DNA of 64,000 bases from VXYK01 sp965221585 (GTDB lineage: Bacteria > Actinomycetota > Acidimicrobiia > Acidimicrobiales > Aldehydirespiratoraceae). A program made the position numbers and the translations under genes. Shown here in pieces: positions 29,931 through 38,573 of the stretch (position 1 is its first letter; every line of letters begins with the position of its first letter). The stretch covers positions 2,480,001-2,544,000 of the forward strand of contig OZ244898.1 of assembly GCA_965221585.1 (NCBI GenBank), read 5' to 3'. The notes under the pieces are model-generated. The model worked only from the letters and a program-made list of their open reading frames with translations, made no database searches and was not told the DNA's origin.

Positions 29931-31586
29931 GGGCGTGTCTTCGTAGACCTGGATCGTTCCGCCGTATGTTGCAACCCAGACCCGCAAGTCCACGGGGTCG
30001 TAGGTGATCCCGATCGGGCGGTCGGGCGTCGCGACTCGTTGCAGCACGGCCATGTCGGCGGTCCGAACCTTGCTGAAGGTGTCGTCGTGGTAGTTGACAA
30101 CGAATAACGCTGTGCCGTCATCGCTCATGGCCAGCGAACGCGCCCCCGAACCGGTATAGGCAGTACCGACGACCGCATTCGTCTCCAGGTCGATCTTGAC
30201 CACGGCAGCTTCGTGGTTGAGCGACGCGTACAGGTACCGGCTGTCTGGACTGAGCAGCAACGATCTTGGGGCTCGGCCAACCCGCGGTATCTCGGTGATC
30301 GGTGCGGTCAGGTTCGTGAGATCGACAACCGCAATCTCGCTGCCGCCCATGACCGCCACGTACGCCGTTGTCGAGTCACTCGAAACGGCAACACCGCGGG
30401 GATACCGTCCAATCGGGACGCGGGCAATCTCGGCTGCGGTTACGGTATCGACGACGCTCAGGTCGAACCCACACCAGTTGGTGACCAGGACCTTCGTGTC
30501 ATCCGGCGTGACAGCCACAAACTTCGGTACCGGTCCCACACCGATCACTCGGTCGATTGCCAGGGACTCGACATCTACGCGGTAGAGAAAACTGTCGTCC
30601 CAGCCGCCCGGCACACACTGATCATGGCCGGCGCGCGAATACCCGGGACCGAACATCTGGTAGTTCGACACGTAGGCGTAGCGGCCGTCCGACGTGAACG
30701 CTGCCTCCACCGGGGCACCTGAGTAGACCGCACCGGGACTGGCGCCGGCAACGCCGAAATCGGAGAGCACCACACCGTCGCTGATCGTTCCTACCAGCGC
30801 CAACGACCTGTCGTAGACGGTTATCGTGTGCCGGTACATCATGTTCTGGGCGAAGAACAGGTCCCGCCCCGAAAACACCACAGACTTGGGCGTTATGGCT
30901 CCGCGAATCTCGCCGATTCGCCGCAGAGTCAGCGTGTCCGAGGGTGGATTGCACCGTGGGCTGCTCGCAGCAAGCTCCACCGCCGGGCTGCCCTGGTAGC
31001 GATACAGGAAGGTGGCGAGCTGCCCACGGGTGATCGTGTTGTCCGGAGAGAATGTGGTTGGACCGGTGCCAGTCGTGATGGACTCCGCCACCATCCAGGC
31101 AACCGGTCGCTGCTGCCAGGATTTGGTGACGTCCGTGAACGGATGCGTGGTCGCCGGAGGCCGTCCGGCTACACGGTGCAGCATCGCCGCGAACTCACCA
31201 CGAGTGACTGCATTATCGGGAGAGAACGTGGCTGGAGTCGTCCCGACGGCAATGCCCCGGTCGGCCGTCCACGAGACCGGCGCATGCTGGTATGCGGCCA
31301 CGACATCCTCGAACTCGTGCGGCGGTGACTCCGGTTCACCCTCCATCCGCCACAGAAACGTCGCAGCCTGGCCCCTGGTGACCGGATCGTCCGGGGAGAA
31401 ACAGCTCTCGGAGGTCCCGGTGGTGATGTTGTCGTCGACCATCCACTGCACCGCTGTTGCGTAGTACCGGTCCGCGTGGATGTCGCCGAATCCTGCGACG
31501 CCGGTTGCCGGCGACGGGGCAGCCAACACCGCGCCGATCAGCGCCACCGAAATCACGCCGAGAAGGATACCCCGCACGTCCGACAC
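29925..31586 (-). CDS. SLH-domain protein with YVTN-type beta-propeller
   Basis: A 553-residue exported surface protein. A signal peptide (LLGVISVALIGAVLAAPSPA) is followed by three SLH repeats: FGDIHADRYYATAVQWMVDD, FEDVVAAYQHAPVSWTADRG and FTDVTKSWQQRPVAWMVAES, each ending in a TFSPD/CFSPD...TRGQxATFLYR half. SLH domains tie proteins to cell-wall polymers. From about residue 215, repeats such as FVAVTPDDTKVLVTNW, GVAVSSDSTTAYVAV and SLLLSPDSRYLYASL form a YVTN-like beta-propeller. GTG start follows the xylB stop directly (TGAGTG). It may bind a glycan or protein at the cell surface. Confidence 0.88.
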   Translation of the reverse strand: MSDVRGILLGVISVALIGAVLAAPSPATGVAGFGDIHADRYYATAVQWMVDDNITTGTSESCFSPDDPVTRGQAATFLWRMEGEPESPPHEFEDVVAAYQHAPVSWTADRGIAVGTTPATFSPDNAVTRGEFAAMLHRVAGRPPATTHPFTDVTKSWQQRPVAWMVAESITTGTGPTTFSPDNTITRGQLATFLYRYQGSPAVELAASSPRCNPPSDTLTLRRIGEIRGAITPKSVVFSGRDLFFAQNMMYRHTITVYDRSLALVGTISDGVVLSDFGVAGASPGAVYSGAPVEAAFTSDGRYAYVSNYQMFGPGYSRAGHDQCVPGGWDDSFLYRVDVESLAIDRVIGVGPVPKFVAVTPDDTKVLVTNWCGFDLSVVDTVTAAEIARVPIGRYPRGVAVSSDSTTAYVAVMGGSEIAVVDLTNLTAPITEIPRVGRAPRSLLLSPDSRYLYASLNHEAAVVKIDLETNAVVGTAYTGSGARSLAMSDDGTALFVVNYHDDTFSKVRTADMAVLQRVATPDRPIGITYDPVDLRVWVATYGGTIQVYEDTPP

Positions 31587-33053
31587 TCATCCCACCGGAA
31601 ACTGAGCGCTCGATCGGGCCGCGATCCGGTAGCGCTCTGTTACCCCCGAAGCATCGGTGGCGGGCATGACGGTGACGCCCTCGCCCAGGTTCCATGCCTC
31701 TGCGACAGCACCGAGGGAACCGCCGGTGCTGATCGCCGCGGCCTGCACTGCCGCGCCCACCGCCACGGTCTCGTCGTTGTCCGGCACGATCACCGGGGCG
31801 TTGCACAGATCCGCAGCTCGCTGACGATAGGCGGCCGAACGGGCCCCGCCCCCGATCAGCAGCAGCCGACCCGAGGTGTCGACGCCTGCCGCAACCAGCG
31901 CGTCGAGACCTGCCAGCAAACCGCACAGCACGCCATCGTGAGCGGCCAAGGCCAGGTCTTCGCGGCTCGTGGTGTTGCGAAGGCCCGCGAACATACCAGC
32001 GGCATCAGGCAGGTCGGGGGTTCGCTCACCGTCAAAATACGGCACCAGCACAGGCGGCTCCGCAGTTGGCGACGCGGCCAAAGCGAGAGCAGCCAGACCC
32101 GCAGCATCAACTCCCAACCAGCGAGCGACCGTGTCGGTGACCTTGGTCGCGTTGAGCGTGCAAACCAGGGGCAGGAATCTCCCAGAGGCATCCGCAAACC
32201 CCGCCACCGCCCCCGACTCGTCCGCCGTTGGTGTCGACGACACCCCGTAGACGGTGCCGGAGGTGCCAAGCGAAACGACCACATCACCGGGTTGCAGACC
32301 GAGGCCTAGCGCCGCACCCATGTTGTCTCCGCTGCCAGGGCCGACAACCACGGCGGGGCTGAGCCCCAGCGCGGACGCTGCCTGGGTGCTCAATTCACCC
32401 GCCGCGGCGTCGGCTGCGAGCACTTCAGGCAAACGGGAACGCCACGAATCCGTGCCGCCGACAAGTCCGAGCAGGTCGTCTCGGTAGACGTTGCTGCGAG
32501 GATCGAACCAGCCCGTACCGGACGCATCACCCCGGTCGGTCACATGGCGACCTGTCAAACGCCAGGTCAGGTAGTCGTGAGGCAGCATTATCCTGGCGAT
32601 CCGGTCGACGAGTTCCGGTTCGTTGTCGACGATCCACGCCAGTTTGGTGGCGGTGAACGACGCCACCGGCACCGATCCGCATGCTTGGGCCCAGCCCGCG
32701 GCGCCGTACCCAGCGACGAGTCGCTGAGCCTGCGGTGCCGAGGTCGTGTCGTTCCAGAGCTTGGCCGGGCGCAAAGGCACGCCGCAATCATCGAGCAGGA
32801 CCAGTCCGTGCTGCTGTCCTGCCACGCTGATCGCAACCACCTCCGCACAGTGGTCCGAGAGCTGAGCGAAACACTCCACCAACGCCGACCACCAGGCTTC
32901 CGGGTGTTGTTCACTGACCGGTGGAGATGTGGGCGGGTGTGGAGCGCTGGCGCGTGCCACCAACTCACCTGTGTCGATATCGCGCAGCTCTACCTTCGTG
33001 GATTGCGTCGAGGAATCAACCCCCGCTGCCAGCAACCGCCCGCGTCGCGGCAC
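31587..33053 (-). CDS. xylB: Xylulokinase
   Basis: A 488-residue FGGY sugar kinase that makes D-xylulose 5-phosphate. LAAGVDSSTQSTKVELRD is the phosphate-binding N-terminus, ISVAGQQHGLVLLD and LWNDTT are xylulokinase blocks, LPHDYLTWRLTGR and DRGDASGTGWFD follow, and LLIGGGARSAAYRQRAADL is the C-terminal ATP-binding region. GTG 33053 overlaps the xylA stop by one base (TAGTG), with GGAG 9 bases upstream; TTG 33068 is an alternative. xylA and xylB are thus translationally coupled. Confidence 0.9.
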   Translation of the reverse strand: MPRRGRLLAAGVDSSTQSTKVELRDIDTGELVARASAPHPPTSPPVSEQHPEAWWSALVECFAQLSDHCAEVVAISVAGQQHGLVLLDDCGVPLRPAKLWNDTTSAPQAQRLVAGYGAAGWAQACGSVPVASFTATKLAWIVDNEPELVDRIARIMLPHDYLTWRLTGRHVTDRGDASGTGWFDPRSNVYRDDLLGLVGGTDSWRSRLPEVLAADAAAGELSTQAASALGLSPAVVVGPGSGDNMGAALGLGLQPGDVVVSLGTSGTVYGVSSTPTADESGAVAGFADASGRFLPLVCTLNATKVTDTVARWLGVDAAGLAALALAASPTAEPPVLVPYFDGERTPDLPDAAGMFAGLRNTTSREDLALAAHDGVLCGLLAGLDALVAAGVDTSGRLLLIGGGARSAAYRQRAADLCNAPVIVPDNDETVAVGAAVQAAAISTGGSLGAVAEAWNLGEGVTVMPATDASGVTERYRIAARSSAQFPVG

Positions 33054-34384
33054 TACCCAACGCTCCAAACATGCTTGTTGACCTGGTTCTCGAGGAGTTC
33101 CTGACGTCCCGATCTGGGTGCGGGGTCGACATTGTTCTCGGTGGCGTGGTCGGCCAGGGCCGCCAAGTCCATCGAACCCGCCAAGATGTCGCTTCCAAGG
33201 TCTCGACCCCAGCCCTCGTAGCGGGCATCGCGTGCGGCTTCGATCGTGCCGTCGTCGACCATTGATTCGGCCACCAGCAAAGACCGGGCCAGTGTGTCGA
33301 TACCACCGACATGACCATGGAACAGGTCAGTACGGTCCAGGCTCTGGCGACGCAGCTTGGTATCAAACAGGAATCCTCCGGTGTCGAAGCCCCCACCGAG
33401 CACGATCTCGTAAAGCGCCAACGACATCTCGTCCACCGAGTTGGGGAACTGGTCGGTGTCCCAGCCGTTCTGGGGATCACCACGGTTGGCGTCGATGCTG
33501 CCGAAGATGCCGTTGGCCATCGCGTACGCAACTTCGTGGTGAAACGAGTGGCCGCCGAGGGTGGCGTGGTTCACCTCGATGTTCACCTTGTACTCGCCCA
33601 ACAGGTCGTAACGATCCAGGAATCCATGGACGGACGAACAGTCGTAGTCGTACTGGTGCTTGGTCGGCTCCTGAGGCTTCGGCTCGATCAACAACGTCCC
33701 GGTGAAGCCGATCTGGTGTTTGTATTCCGCAACCATGGTCAAGAACCGCGCCAGCTGATCCGCTTCTTGGACCATGCGGGTGTTCAACAGAGTCTCGTAT
33801 CCCTCACGACCTCCCCAGAGCACGTAGTTGTGCCCGCCCAGGCGGTGCGTGGCATCGACCATGTTGCGAACCTGCGCGGCCGCGTGCGCGAACACTTCGG
33901 GGTTGGGGTTGGTGGCTGCACCGGCCGCGTAGCGGGGATGGGAGAACAGGTTGGCGGTTCCCCACAACAGTTCGACGCCGGTTTCGGCCATCTTCTCGGC
34001 GGCACGCTCAACCATCGCTTCGAGGTTGGCCCTCGACTCGGCCAGGGTCTCCCCCTCCGGTGACATGTCGACATCGTGAAACGAGAAGTAGGGCGTGCCG
34101 AGTTTCGCGAAGAACTCGAAGGCCGCGTCCTGTTTGGCACGCGCCGCGGCCATCGGATCGAGCCCGGTCTCGAGCCAGGGCCGGTCGAATGTGCCGACGC
34201 CGAAGATGTCCGATCCCGGCCAGTTGAAACTGTGCCAGTAGCAGACACCTATGCGCAGGTGTTCCTCCATGCGTTTCCCGAGAACCATGCGGTCCGGGTT
34301 GTACACCTGGTAGGCCAGGTCGCTTTCGGTCCGGGCCGAGCCGGCGAAGGGAATCGGCTCGGCGACATCAGTGAAGAAGGTCAT
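33053..34384 (-). CDS. xylA: Xylose isomerase
   Basis: A 443-residue TIM-barrel isomerase converting D-xylose to D-xylulose (also other aldoses). FHDVDMSPEG holds catalytic His103 and Asp106; LLIEPKPQEP has metal Glu234 and Lys236; IEVNHATLGGHSFHHE has Glu270 and His273; SIDANRGDPQNGWDTDQFP gives the remaining metal aspartates. Length and motifs are those of group II enzymes. It is separated by 66 bases from the Gfo/Idh/MocA gene upstream and lies in the LacI-led operon, so it may be controlled together with the inositol genes. Confidence 0.93.
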   Translation of the reverse strand: MTFFTDVAEPIPFAGSARTESDLAYQVYNPDRMVLGKRMEEHLRIGVCYWHSFNWPGSDIFGVGTFDRPWLETGLDPMAAARAKQDAAFEFFAKLGTPYFSFHDVDMSPEGETLAESRANLEAMVERAAEKMAETGVELLWGTANLFSHPRYAAGAATNPNPEVFAHAAAQVRNMVDATHRLGGHNYVLWGGREGYETLLNTRMVQEADQLARFLTMVAEYKHQIGFTGTLLIEPKPQEPTKHQYDYDCSSVHGFLDRYDLLGEYKVNIEVNHATLGGHSFHHEVAYAMANGIFGSIDANRGDPQNGWDTDQFPNSVDEMSLALYEIVLGGGFDTGGFLFDTKLRRQSLDRTDLFHGHVGGIDTLARSLLVAESMVDDGTIEAARDARYEGWGRDLGSDILAGSMDLAALADHATENNVDPAPRSGRQELLENQVNKHVWSVG

Positions 34385-34450
34385 TGTGATCTCTCATCGT
34401 TCGATTCAGTCGAGTTGATCCTTGCGGTCAACCTGATCCAATACGGTCTA

Positions 34451-35560
34451 CTAGGTCGAGGCACCCGCGGTGGCAACGGGGAGCAGGCGGCCATCGAGGG
34501 CCGCGCTGGCGAGGGCAACATCGGTCAGGAGTTGAACTCGGGCACCTGCCGCGAGGCTTGGGGTGCAGGGTCGCCCAGCGATGATGTCGTCGATCCAACG
34601 GCGGGCCATGACATCTGTCGTGCGGAATATGTCCCGGTAGGTGTTGTGGACGGTGTCGAATCTCACGGTCGGCCACTGGGCGTGCAGATCGATCGGTCGG
34701 GACGGACCGGTATCGCCGCGTGCCAGCACCCGGACCTCTTGGGTGGTGTCCCAGTCGCTGGTGGCGTAGATCGTGCCGTCGCTGCCGTGCGCATCGATGT
34801 GATGAGTCTGTCCGAACGGCGTGCCCTCCCAGCTGGCGGCACAGGTTTGAAGAGTTCCGAGCGCTCCGTTGGCGAAACGCACGCTGATGATGCAGGAGTC
34901 TTCGCTGCGTTCGTAGTCCGAACCGTCGGGGCGCGGGTCTCGCTCGACGAAGGCCGTGCTCACGCATCCCAGTTCTGCGATCGGTCCGAACAACCACTCG
35001 GCGTAGTAGAGCCAATGCGAACCAAGGTCACCGATCACTCCCGATCCTGCGAGTTCTTTGTCGAAACGCCAGCTGTAGGAGGGATCCAAGGCGAATTCGG
35101 TGAAGTACCTCAGGTTGAGATGGTGGGGTCTGCCGAGGAATCCCTGGTCAATCAAACGCTTGGTGGCTGCGAAAATGGGCATGTACTGGTAGGTGAACGG
35201 AACCATCGTGCGCAGGTCGGTACCAGCCGCGGCTGTTGCCACCGAGTCGGCTTCCGCCGCGCTCAACGCCAACGGCTTCTCACACAGCACATGGAGACCT
35301 TCGGCCAGTGCCTGCCGAGTAATCGGAGCGTGCGTGTCGTTGCCGCTAGCGACGATCACCGCTTCTATTTCTCCACTTGCGAGCATCTCGCTCCATTCGG
35401 TGAACACCAAGTTGATTCCCCACTGATCGGCCCGAGCCTGCGCAACCTCGGCGTTGCGGCCGCAGATGGCGGTGACTGCGCAACCGGCATGGTCCGCCAA
35501 CGCCGGCAGGTACATCGAGTCGGCCCACCATGAGGTTCCAACGATTCCGACCCGGATCAC
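34451..35560 (-). CDS. Gfo/Idh/MocA-family oxidoreductase
   Basis: A 369-residue NAD(P)-dependent sugar or cyclitol dehydrogenase. GIVGTSWWADSMYLPAL is the dinucleotide motif, LCEKPLALS contains the catalytic Lys, and GVIGDLGSHWLYYAEWLFG holds the Asp/His pair. TYQYMPIFAATKRL and the C-terminal sheet match the family. GTG start 35560 lies 12 bases after the PhyH stop. In this region it could oxidise an inositol, inosamine or other polyol; the substrate is not determined. One of three family members in the locus (others at 44697 and 50033). Confidence 0.86.
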   Translation of the reverse strand: MIRVGIVGTSWWADSMYLPALADHAGCAVTAICGRNAEVAQARADQWGINLVFTEWSEMLASGEIEAVIVASGNDTHAPITRQALAEGLHVLCEKPLALSAAEADSVATAAAGTDLRTMVPFTYQYMPIFAATKRLIDQGFLGRPHHLNLRYFTEFALDPSYSWRFDKELAGSGVIGDLGSHWLYYAEWLFGPIAELGCVSTAFVERDPRPDGSDYERSEDSCIISVRFANGALGTLQTCAASWEGTPFGQTHHIDAHGSDGTIYATSDWDTTQEVRVLARGDTGPSRPIDLHAQWPTVRFDTVHNTYRDIFRTTDVMARRWIDDIIAGRPCTPSLAAGARVQLLTDVALASAALDGRLLPVATAGAST

Positions 35561-35572
35561 GGACTGATGCTC

Positions 35573-36445
35573 CTAGTAGGGCGAGACATCGCGCCCGATC
35601 TGAACAGCCGCCTCGGCCTCGTCGAACAGTTTGGGATAGGGGTAGTCCATGGCCATGAGCTGGCGCAGCATGGGCGTCGCTCGCTCAACCACCTCGGGCC
35701 CAACGCCCGAGAGCTGGTCTTCGAGTGGGGTGACGAACTTGGGGAGGTACTCGATCAGGATTCCGGTGCGGTCCTGTTCGGAGACGTTGGGCATGGCACA
35801 GTGCCAGCACATCCCGTTGAAAATGACGCAATCGCCGGGGTCGCCCTCCATCCGCGCGGCTTGCGCGAAGAACCGCTCACGGTCCTCGGTCTCGGGGTAG
35901 ATCAACTCACCCTGGGAGTAGGGAAGGAAGGCGGTCGCTCCAGTCTCCGGTGTGAAGGGGTCGAGCATCACCGTCGCCTGACAGTTGAGCGGATAGCTCG
36001 AGTTGATCCTCATCGGGAAAGAGGACCGCTTGTAGAGATCCCAATAGGGGTAGTCGATATGGGGTTCTTGACCCGGGCCGCCGGGCATCAGGCGGTTGGC
36101 TGCGACCGAGCCCATGATGAACTCGTCACCGAGGAAGGCGCCGACGATCTTCATAACCAGGGGGTGCTGGACCATCTGTTCGAACACCTCGCCCTTGTTC
36201 AACAGGTTCCAGACACGCCGCTGAAGGTTGACCTGATCGGTGCTGGCCCCCAGGAAGTGCGTCTCCTTGTCGTCCTCTTCGACTGTGTACTGGTGGATCA
36301 GATCGCGCGCCTCGGAGATCATCCCGACCGGAAAGGCGTCCTTGATGATGATCGCGCCCGATCCGCTGAGCAGCTCCTGCAGCAACTCCGGCATTTGCTC
36401 GTCGATGTCGTCGGTATCGACAACTGTGATCGGACTAGCTGACAC
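35573..36445 (-). CDS. Phytanoyl-CoA dioxygenase (PhyH)-like Fe(II)/2-oxoglutarate enzyme
   Basis: A 290-residue double-stranded beta-helix oxygenase. The Fe(II) triad is H129-x-D131 in PHIDYPYW and His215 in MCWHCAM; Arg226 in SEQDRTG is placed for 2-oxoglutarate. GAIIIKDAFP and TGATAFLPYSQGE are typical PhyH blocks. Relatives hydroxylate acyl-CoAs, phosphonates and small natural products. Its location directly after lacI makes a sugar- or cyclitol-related substrate likely; oxidative removal of an O-methyl group is one option. GTG 36445 overlaps the lacI stop by 11 bases. Confidence 0.85.
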   Translation of the reverse strand: MSASPITVVDTDDIDEQMPELLQELLSGSGAIIIKDAFPVGMISEARDLIHQYTVEEDDKETHFLGASTDQVNLQRRVWNLLNKGEVFEQMVQHPLVMKIVGAFLGDEFIMGSVAANRLMPGGPGQEPHIDYPYWDLYKRSSFPMRINSSYPLNCQATVMLDPFTPETGATAFLPYSQGELIYPETEDRERFFAQAARMEGDPGDCVIFNGMCWHCAMPNVSEQDRTGILIEYLPKFVTPLEDQLSGVGPEVVERATPMLRQLMAMDYPYPKLFDEAEAAVQIGRDVSPY

Positions 36446-37478
36446 GGCTCCCCTTCGACCTGTTGTTGGCGGGCGCTCGTTGTGTCACGGGGCCGCTGGT
36501 GCTGCGACATACGAGCGAGGGGGTCAACAGTTCGTGGACGGGGTCTGTTCGCTCCTCGTCGAGACGCTCTATCAGGTACTGGGCGGCCAACCGGCCTAGC
36601 AGTTCGCATGGTTGGTCGACGGTGGTCAAGCTCATCTGGTGCAGCGCCGCTGCTGCGGTGTTGTCGAATCCAACCAGCGACACATCGTCGGGGACTCTCA
36701 GACCCCGGCCCTGAAGACGGTCCAACACTCCGGTGGCCATCAGGTCGTTCGCCGCAAAGATCGCAGTCGGAGGCTCACCGTCGCTCAGCAGTCGATCCAC
36801 ACCGGCAGTCCCGGCGTGTTCGCTGTACTCGCCGGCAACAACGCGAACGTGCTCGGACAGTCCGCGTTGGTCCATCGCAACCTGGTAGCCCTCACGGCGC
36901 CTGCGCGCCCCAGCACCTGGACCGCCGTCTATGTGGGCAATGCGTTGGTGACCGAGATTCGCCAGGTGGTCCACGACCATCTGCGCTCCCAACCGGTCGT
37001 CGATGCTGACCGTGTCATAGCTGTCCGAAGTCGAGACCCGTGCCGCGACCACCAGGTTGGTCTCTGCAGCAAGCGCCTCCAATTCGTCCCCGAACAACTC
37101 GCTGCCGACCAGGATGATCCCATCTGTGCGGAATTCGAGGAAAGTGTCGACCGCGGCCTTCTCGCCGACCCGGTTGCGCAGTCCGGTGTTGATGACGATG
37201 CGATAACCGGCCTCGAGAGCTGCTTCGTGGATGCCGTCGGTCATCTCCGCGAAGAAGGGGTTGTGAAGGTCGTTCAACACCAGACCGATTGTCATGGTGC
37301 GTCGGCTGGCCAGGTGGTGGGCCATAAGGTTTCGTCGGTAACCGAGCTCTTCCGCCGCTTCGAGGACGGCGATTCGCGAGCGTTCGCTCACCTTCGGCGA
37401 GTTCCGCATGACCAGCGAAACCAGAGCCCGCGAGACGCCCGCGCGGCTCGCGACGTCTTCCATCGTCGGTTGAACCAA
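36435..37478 (-). CDS. LacI-family transcriptional regulator
   Basis: A 347-residue repressor. The helix-turn-helix is TMEDVASRAGVSRALVSLVM, the hinge helix ends near AHHLASRRT, and the ligand-binding half follows (TIGLVLNDLHNPFFAEM, FAANDLMATGVLDRL, VSLVGFDNTAAAAL). Members bind a sugar or polyol and a palindrome with central CG. A fitting palindrome is at 37536-37547 in the divergent gap. Start is TTG 37478 or ATG 37463, the latter beginning MEDVASRAG. The gene leads the leftward operon and should control both directions. Confidence 0.92.
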   Translation of the reverse strand: MVQPTMEDVASRAGVSRALVSLVMRNSPKVSERSRIAVLEAAEELGYRRNLMAHHLASRRTMTIGLVLNDLHNPFFAEMTDGIHEAALEAGYRIVINTGLRNRVGEKAAVDTFLEFRTDGIILVGSELFGDELEALAAETNLVVAARVSTSDSYDTVSIDDRLGAQMVVDHLANLGHQRIAHIDGGPGAGARRRREGYQVAMDQRGLSEHVRVVAGEYSEHAGTAGVDRLLSDGEPPTAIFAANDLMATGVLDRLQGRGLRVPDDVSLVGFDNTAAAALHQMSLTTVDQPCELLGRLAAQYLIERLDEERTDPVHELLTPSLVCRSTSGPVTQRAPANNRSKGSRVS

Positions 37479-37506
37479 GACCCCGGACTCCTCTCACGTC
37501 TCACGC

Positions 37507-37547
37507 TTGACAACGACTGACGAGAGAGTAATAGTTAGAGCGCTCTA
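37507..37547 (+). promoter_or_regulatory. Divergent promoter region with LacI-type operator
   Basis: TTGACA at 37507-37512 and TAATAG at 37529-37534 (16-bp spacer) form a rightward promoter. The perfect palindrome TAGAGCGCTCTA (37536-37547), with the central CG typical of LacI-family operators, follows directly and would cover the transcription start. A weaker leftward promoter (TTGATT at 37549-37554, TATTAC at 37528-37533 on the minus strand, 15-bp spacer) would have the palindrome between its two hexamers. One repressor could thus silence both the lacI operon and the iol/ABC operon. Confidence 0.65.
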
Positions 37548-37595
37548 CAATCAACAGAGCACGCAATCTGGAAAGCCGTCCTGGAGGGCAGCAGA

Positions 37596-37616
37596 GTGAA
37601 GCGACAGCGTTCATGA
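37596..37616 (+). CDS. Possible six-codon leader peptide coupled to iolE
   Basis: GTG AAG CGA CAG CGT TCA TGA encodes MKRQRS. GGAGGG lies 8 bases before the GTG, good ribosome-binding spacing, whereas the same GGAGGG is about 25 bases before the iolE ATG. The stop overlaps the iolE start (ATGA). This is either a real leader ORF for translational coupling or a chance reading. Confidence 0.35.
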   Translation: MKRQRS

Positions 37617-38509
37617 CGACTGTTTTGGAACGCACCGCTGCCGCGCCCATCTCCTGGGGAGTGTGCGAGGTTCCCGGCTGGGGTATCCAACTTCCCGTCG
37701 AACGCGTGCTTCGGGAAATGTCTGAGGTGGGCTTGCGAGCCACCGAACTGGGGTCGGTCGGCTACCTGCCCACCGACCCGGCCGAGCTGTCACGAACGCT
37801 CAGTTCCTTCGGACTCGCCCTCACCGGCGGATTCAACCCGCTTGCGCTGGCCGACCAGGGGAAAAGAGACGAGACCCTCGATCGGGTACACGAGAGCGCT
37901 CGCCTGCTTGCCGATGCAGGCGCAACAGACTACGTGACCTGTGTGGTCAGCGATCCCGACGACTGGACCCGGACGCCACTGACCGGCCGCGACTGGTCGA
38001 ACATCTTCACCATGCTTGACATAGTCGGCGACACCGTCGGCACCTACGGATTGACCCAGGTGCTGCACCCCCATGTCGACTCGCTCATCGAGACCGCTGC
38101 CGAGGTTCAGTGCGTGCTCGACAACTCCGATGTCAAGTGGGTGCTTGATACAGGCCATCTGCTCATTGGCGGTTACGACCCCGTCGCTTTCGCAGAAAGG
38201 TACGCCGAACGGGTGGCACTCGTTCACCTCAAAGACCTCAGAGAAGACTTGGCCGCAGATCTCAACGCCGGCACCTTGACCTTGATGCAGGCAGTCCAAG
38301 CCGGACTGTTTGTACCGCTCGGGCAGGGCGACGCTTCCATCGCGGCCGTTGTGCAGATGATGGAAGCCAAGAATTACCAAGGCTGGTACGTGATAGAACA
38401 AGATGTCGCCATTACCACCGGGGAGCCCCCCGAAGGTGAAGGCCCAATTCGTGATGTTCAAAGGAGCGTCGCGTTCATCCGGAGCTTGGAAGCCGGATTC
38501 GACTCATGA
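37613..38509 (+). CDS. iolE: Inosose dehydratase-like sugar isomerase/epimerase
   Basis: A 298-residue TIM-barrel protein of the sugar-phosphate isomerase/epimerase fold, IolE type. The N-terminal block APISWGVCEVPGWGIQLP is diagnostic of actinobacterial inosose dehydratases, followed by HPHVDSLIET, VLDTGHLLIGG and the metal region HLKDLRED. IolE removes water from scyllo-inosose (2-keto-myo-inositol) to give 3D-trihydroxycyclohexane-1,2-dione. Rhizobial MocC of rhizopine catabolism belongs to the same family. First full gene of the rightward operon. Confidence 0.88.
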   Translation: MTTVLERTAAAPISWGVCEVPGWGIQLPVERVLREMSEVGLRATELGSVGYLPTDPAELSRTLSSFGLALTGGFNPLALADQGKRDETLDRVHESARLLADAGATDYVTCVVSDPDDWTRTPLTGRDWSNIFTMLDIVGDTVGTYGLTQVLHPHVDSLIETAAEVQCVLDNSDVKWVLDTGHLLIGGYDPVAFAERYAERVALVHLKDLREDLAADLNAGTLTLMQAVQAGLFVPLGQGDASIAAVVQMMEAKNYQGWYVIEQDVAITTGEPPEGEGPIRDVQRSVAFIRSLEAGFDS

Positions 38510-38573
38510 ACGCATGGGACGAACGGTTCCGACACCGGTTACTTGCAACCCCGAACAGGAGGGAATCCCAATA

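Noticed and set aside
38403..38573. Longer N-terminus for the binding lipoprotein
   Set aside because: It overlaps iolE; the lipoprotein signal starts at ATG 38574, which has a strong ribosome binding site.
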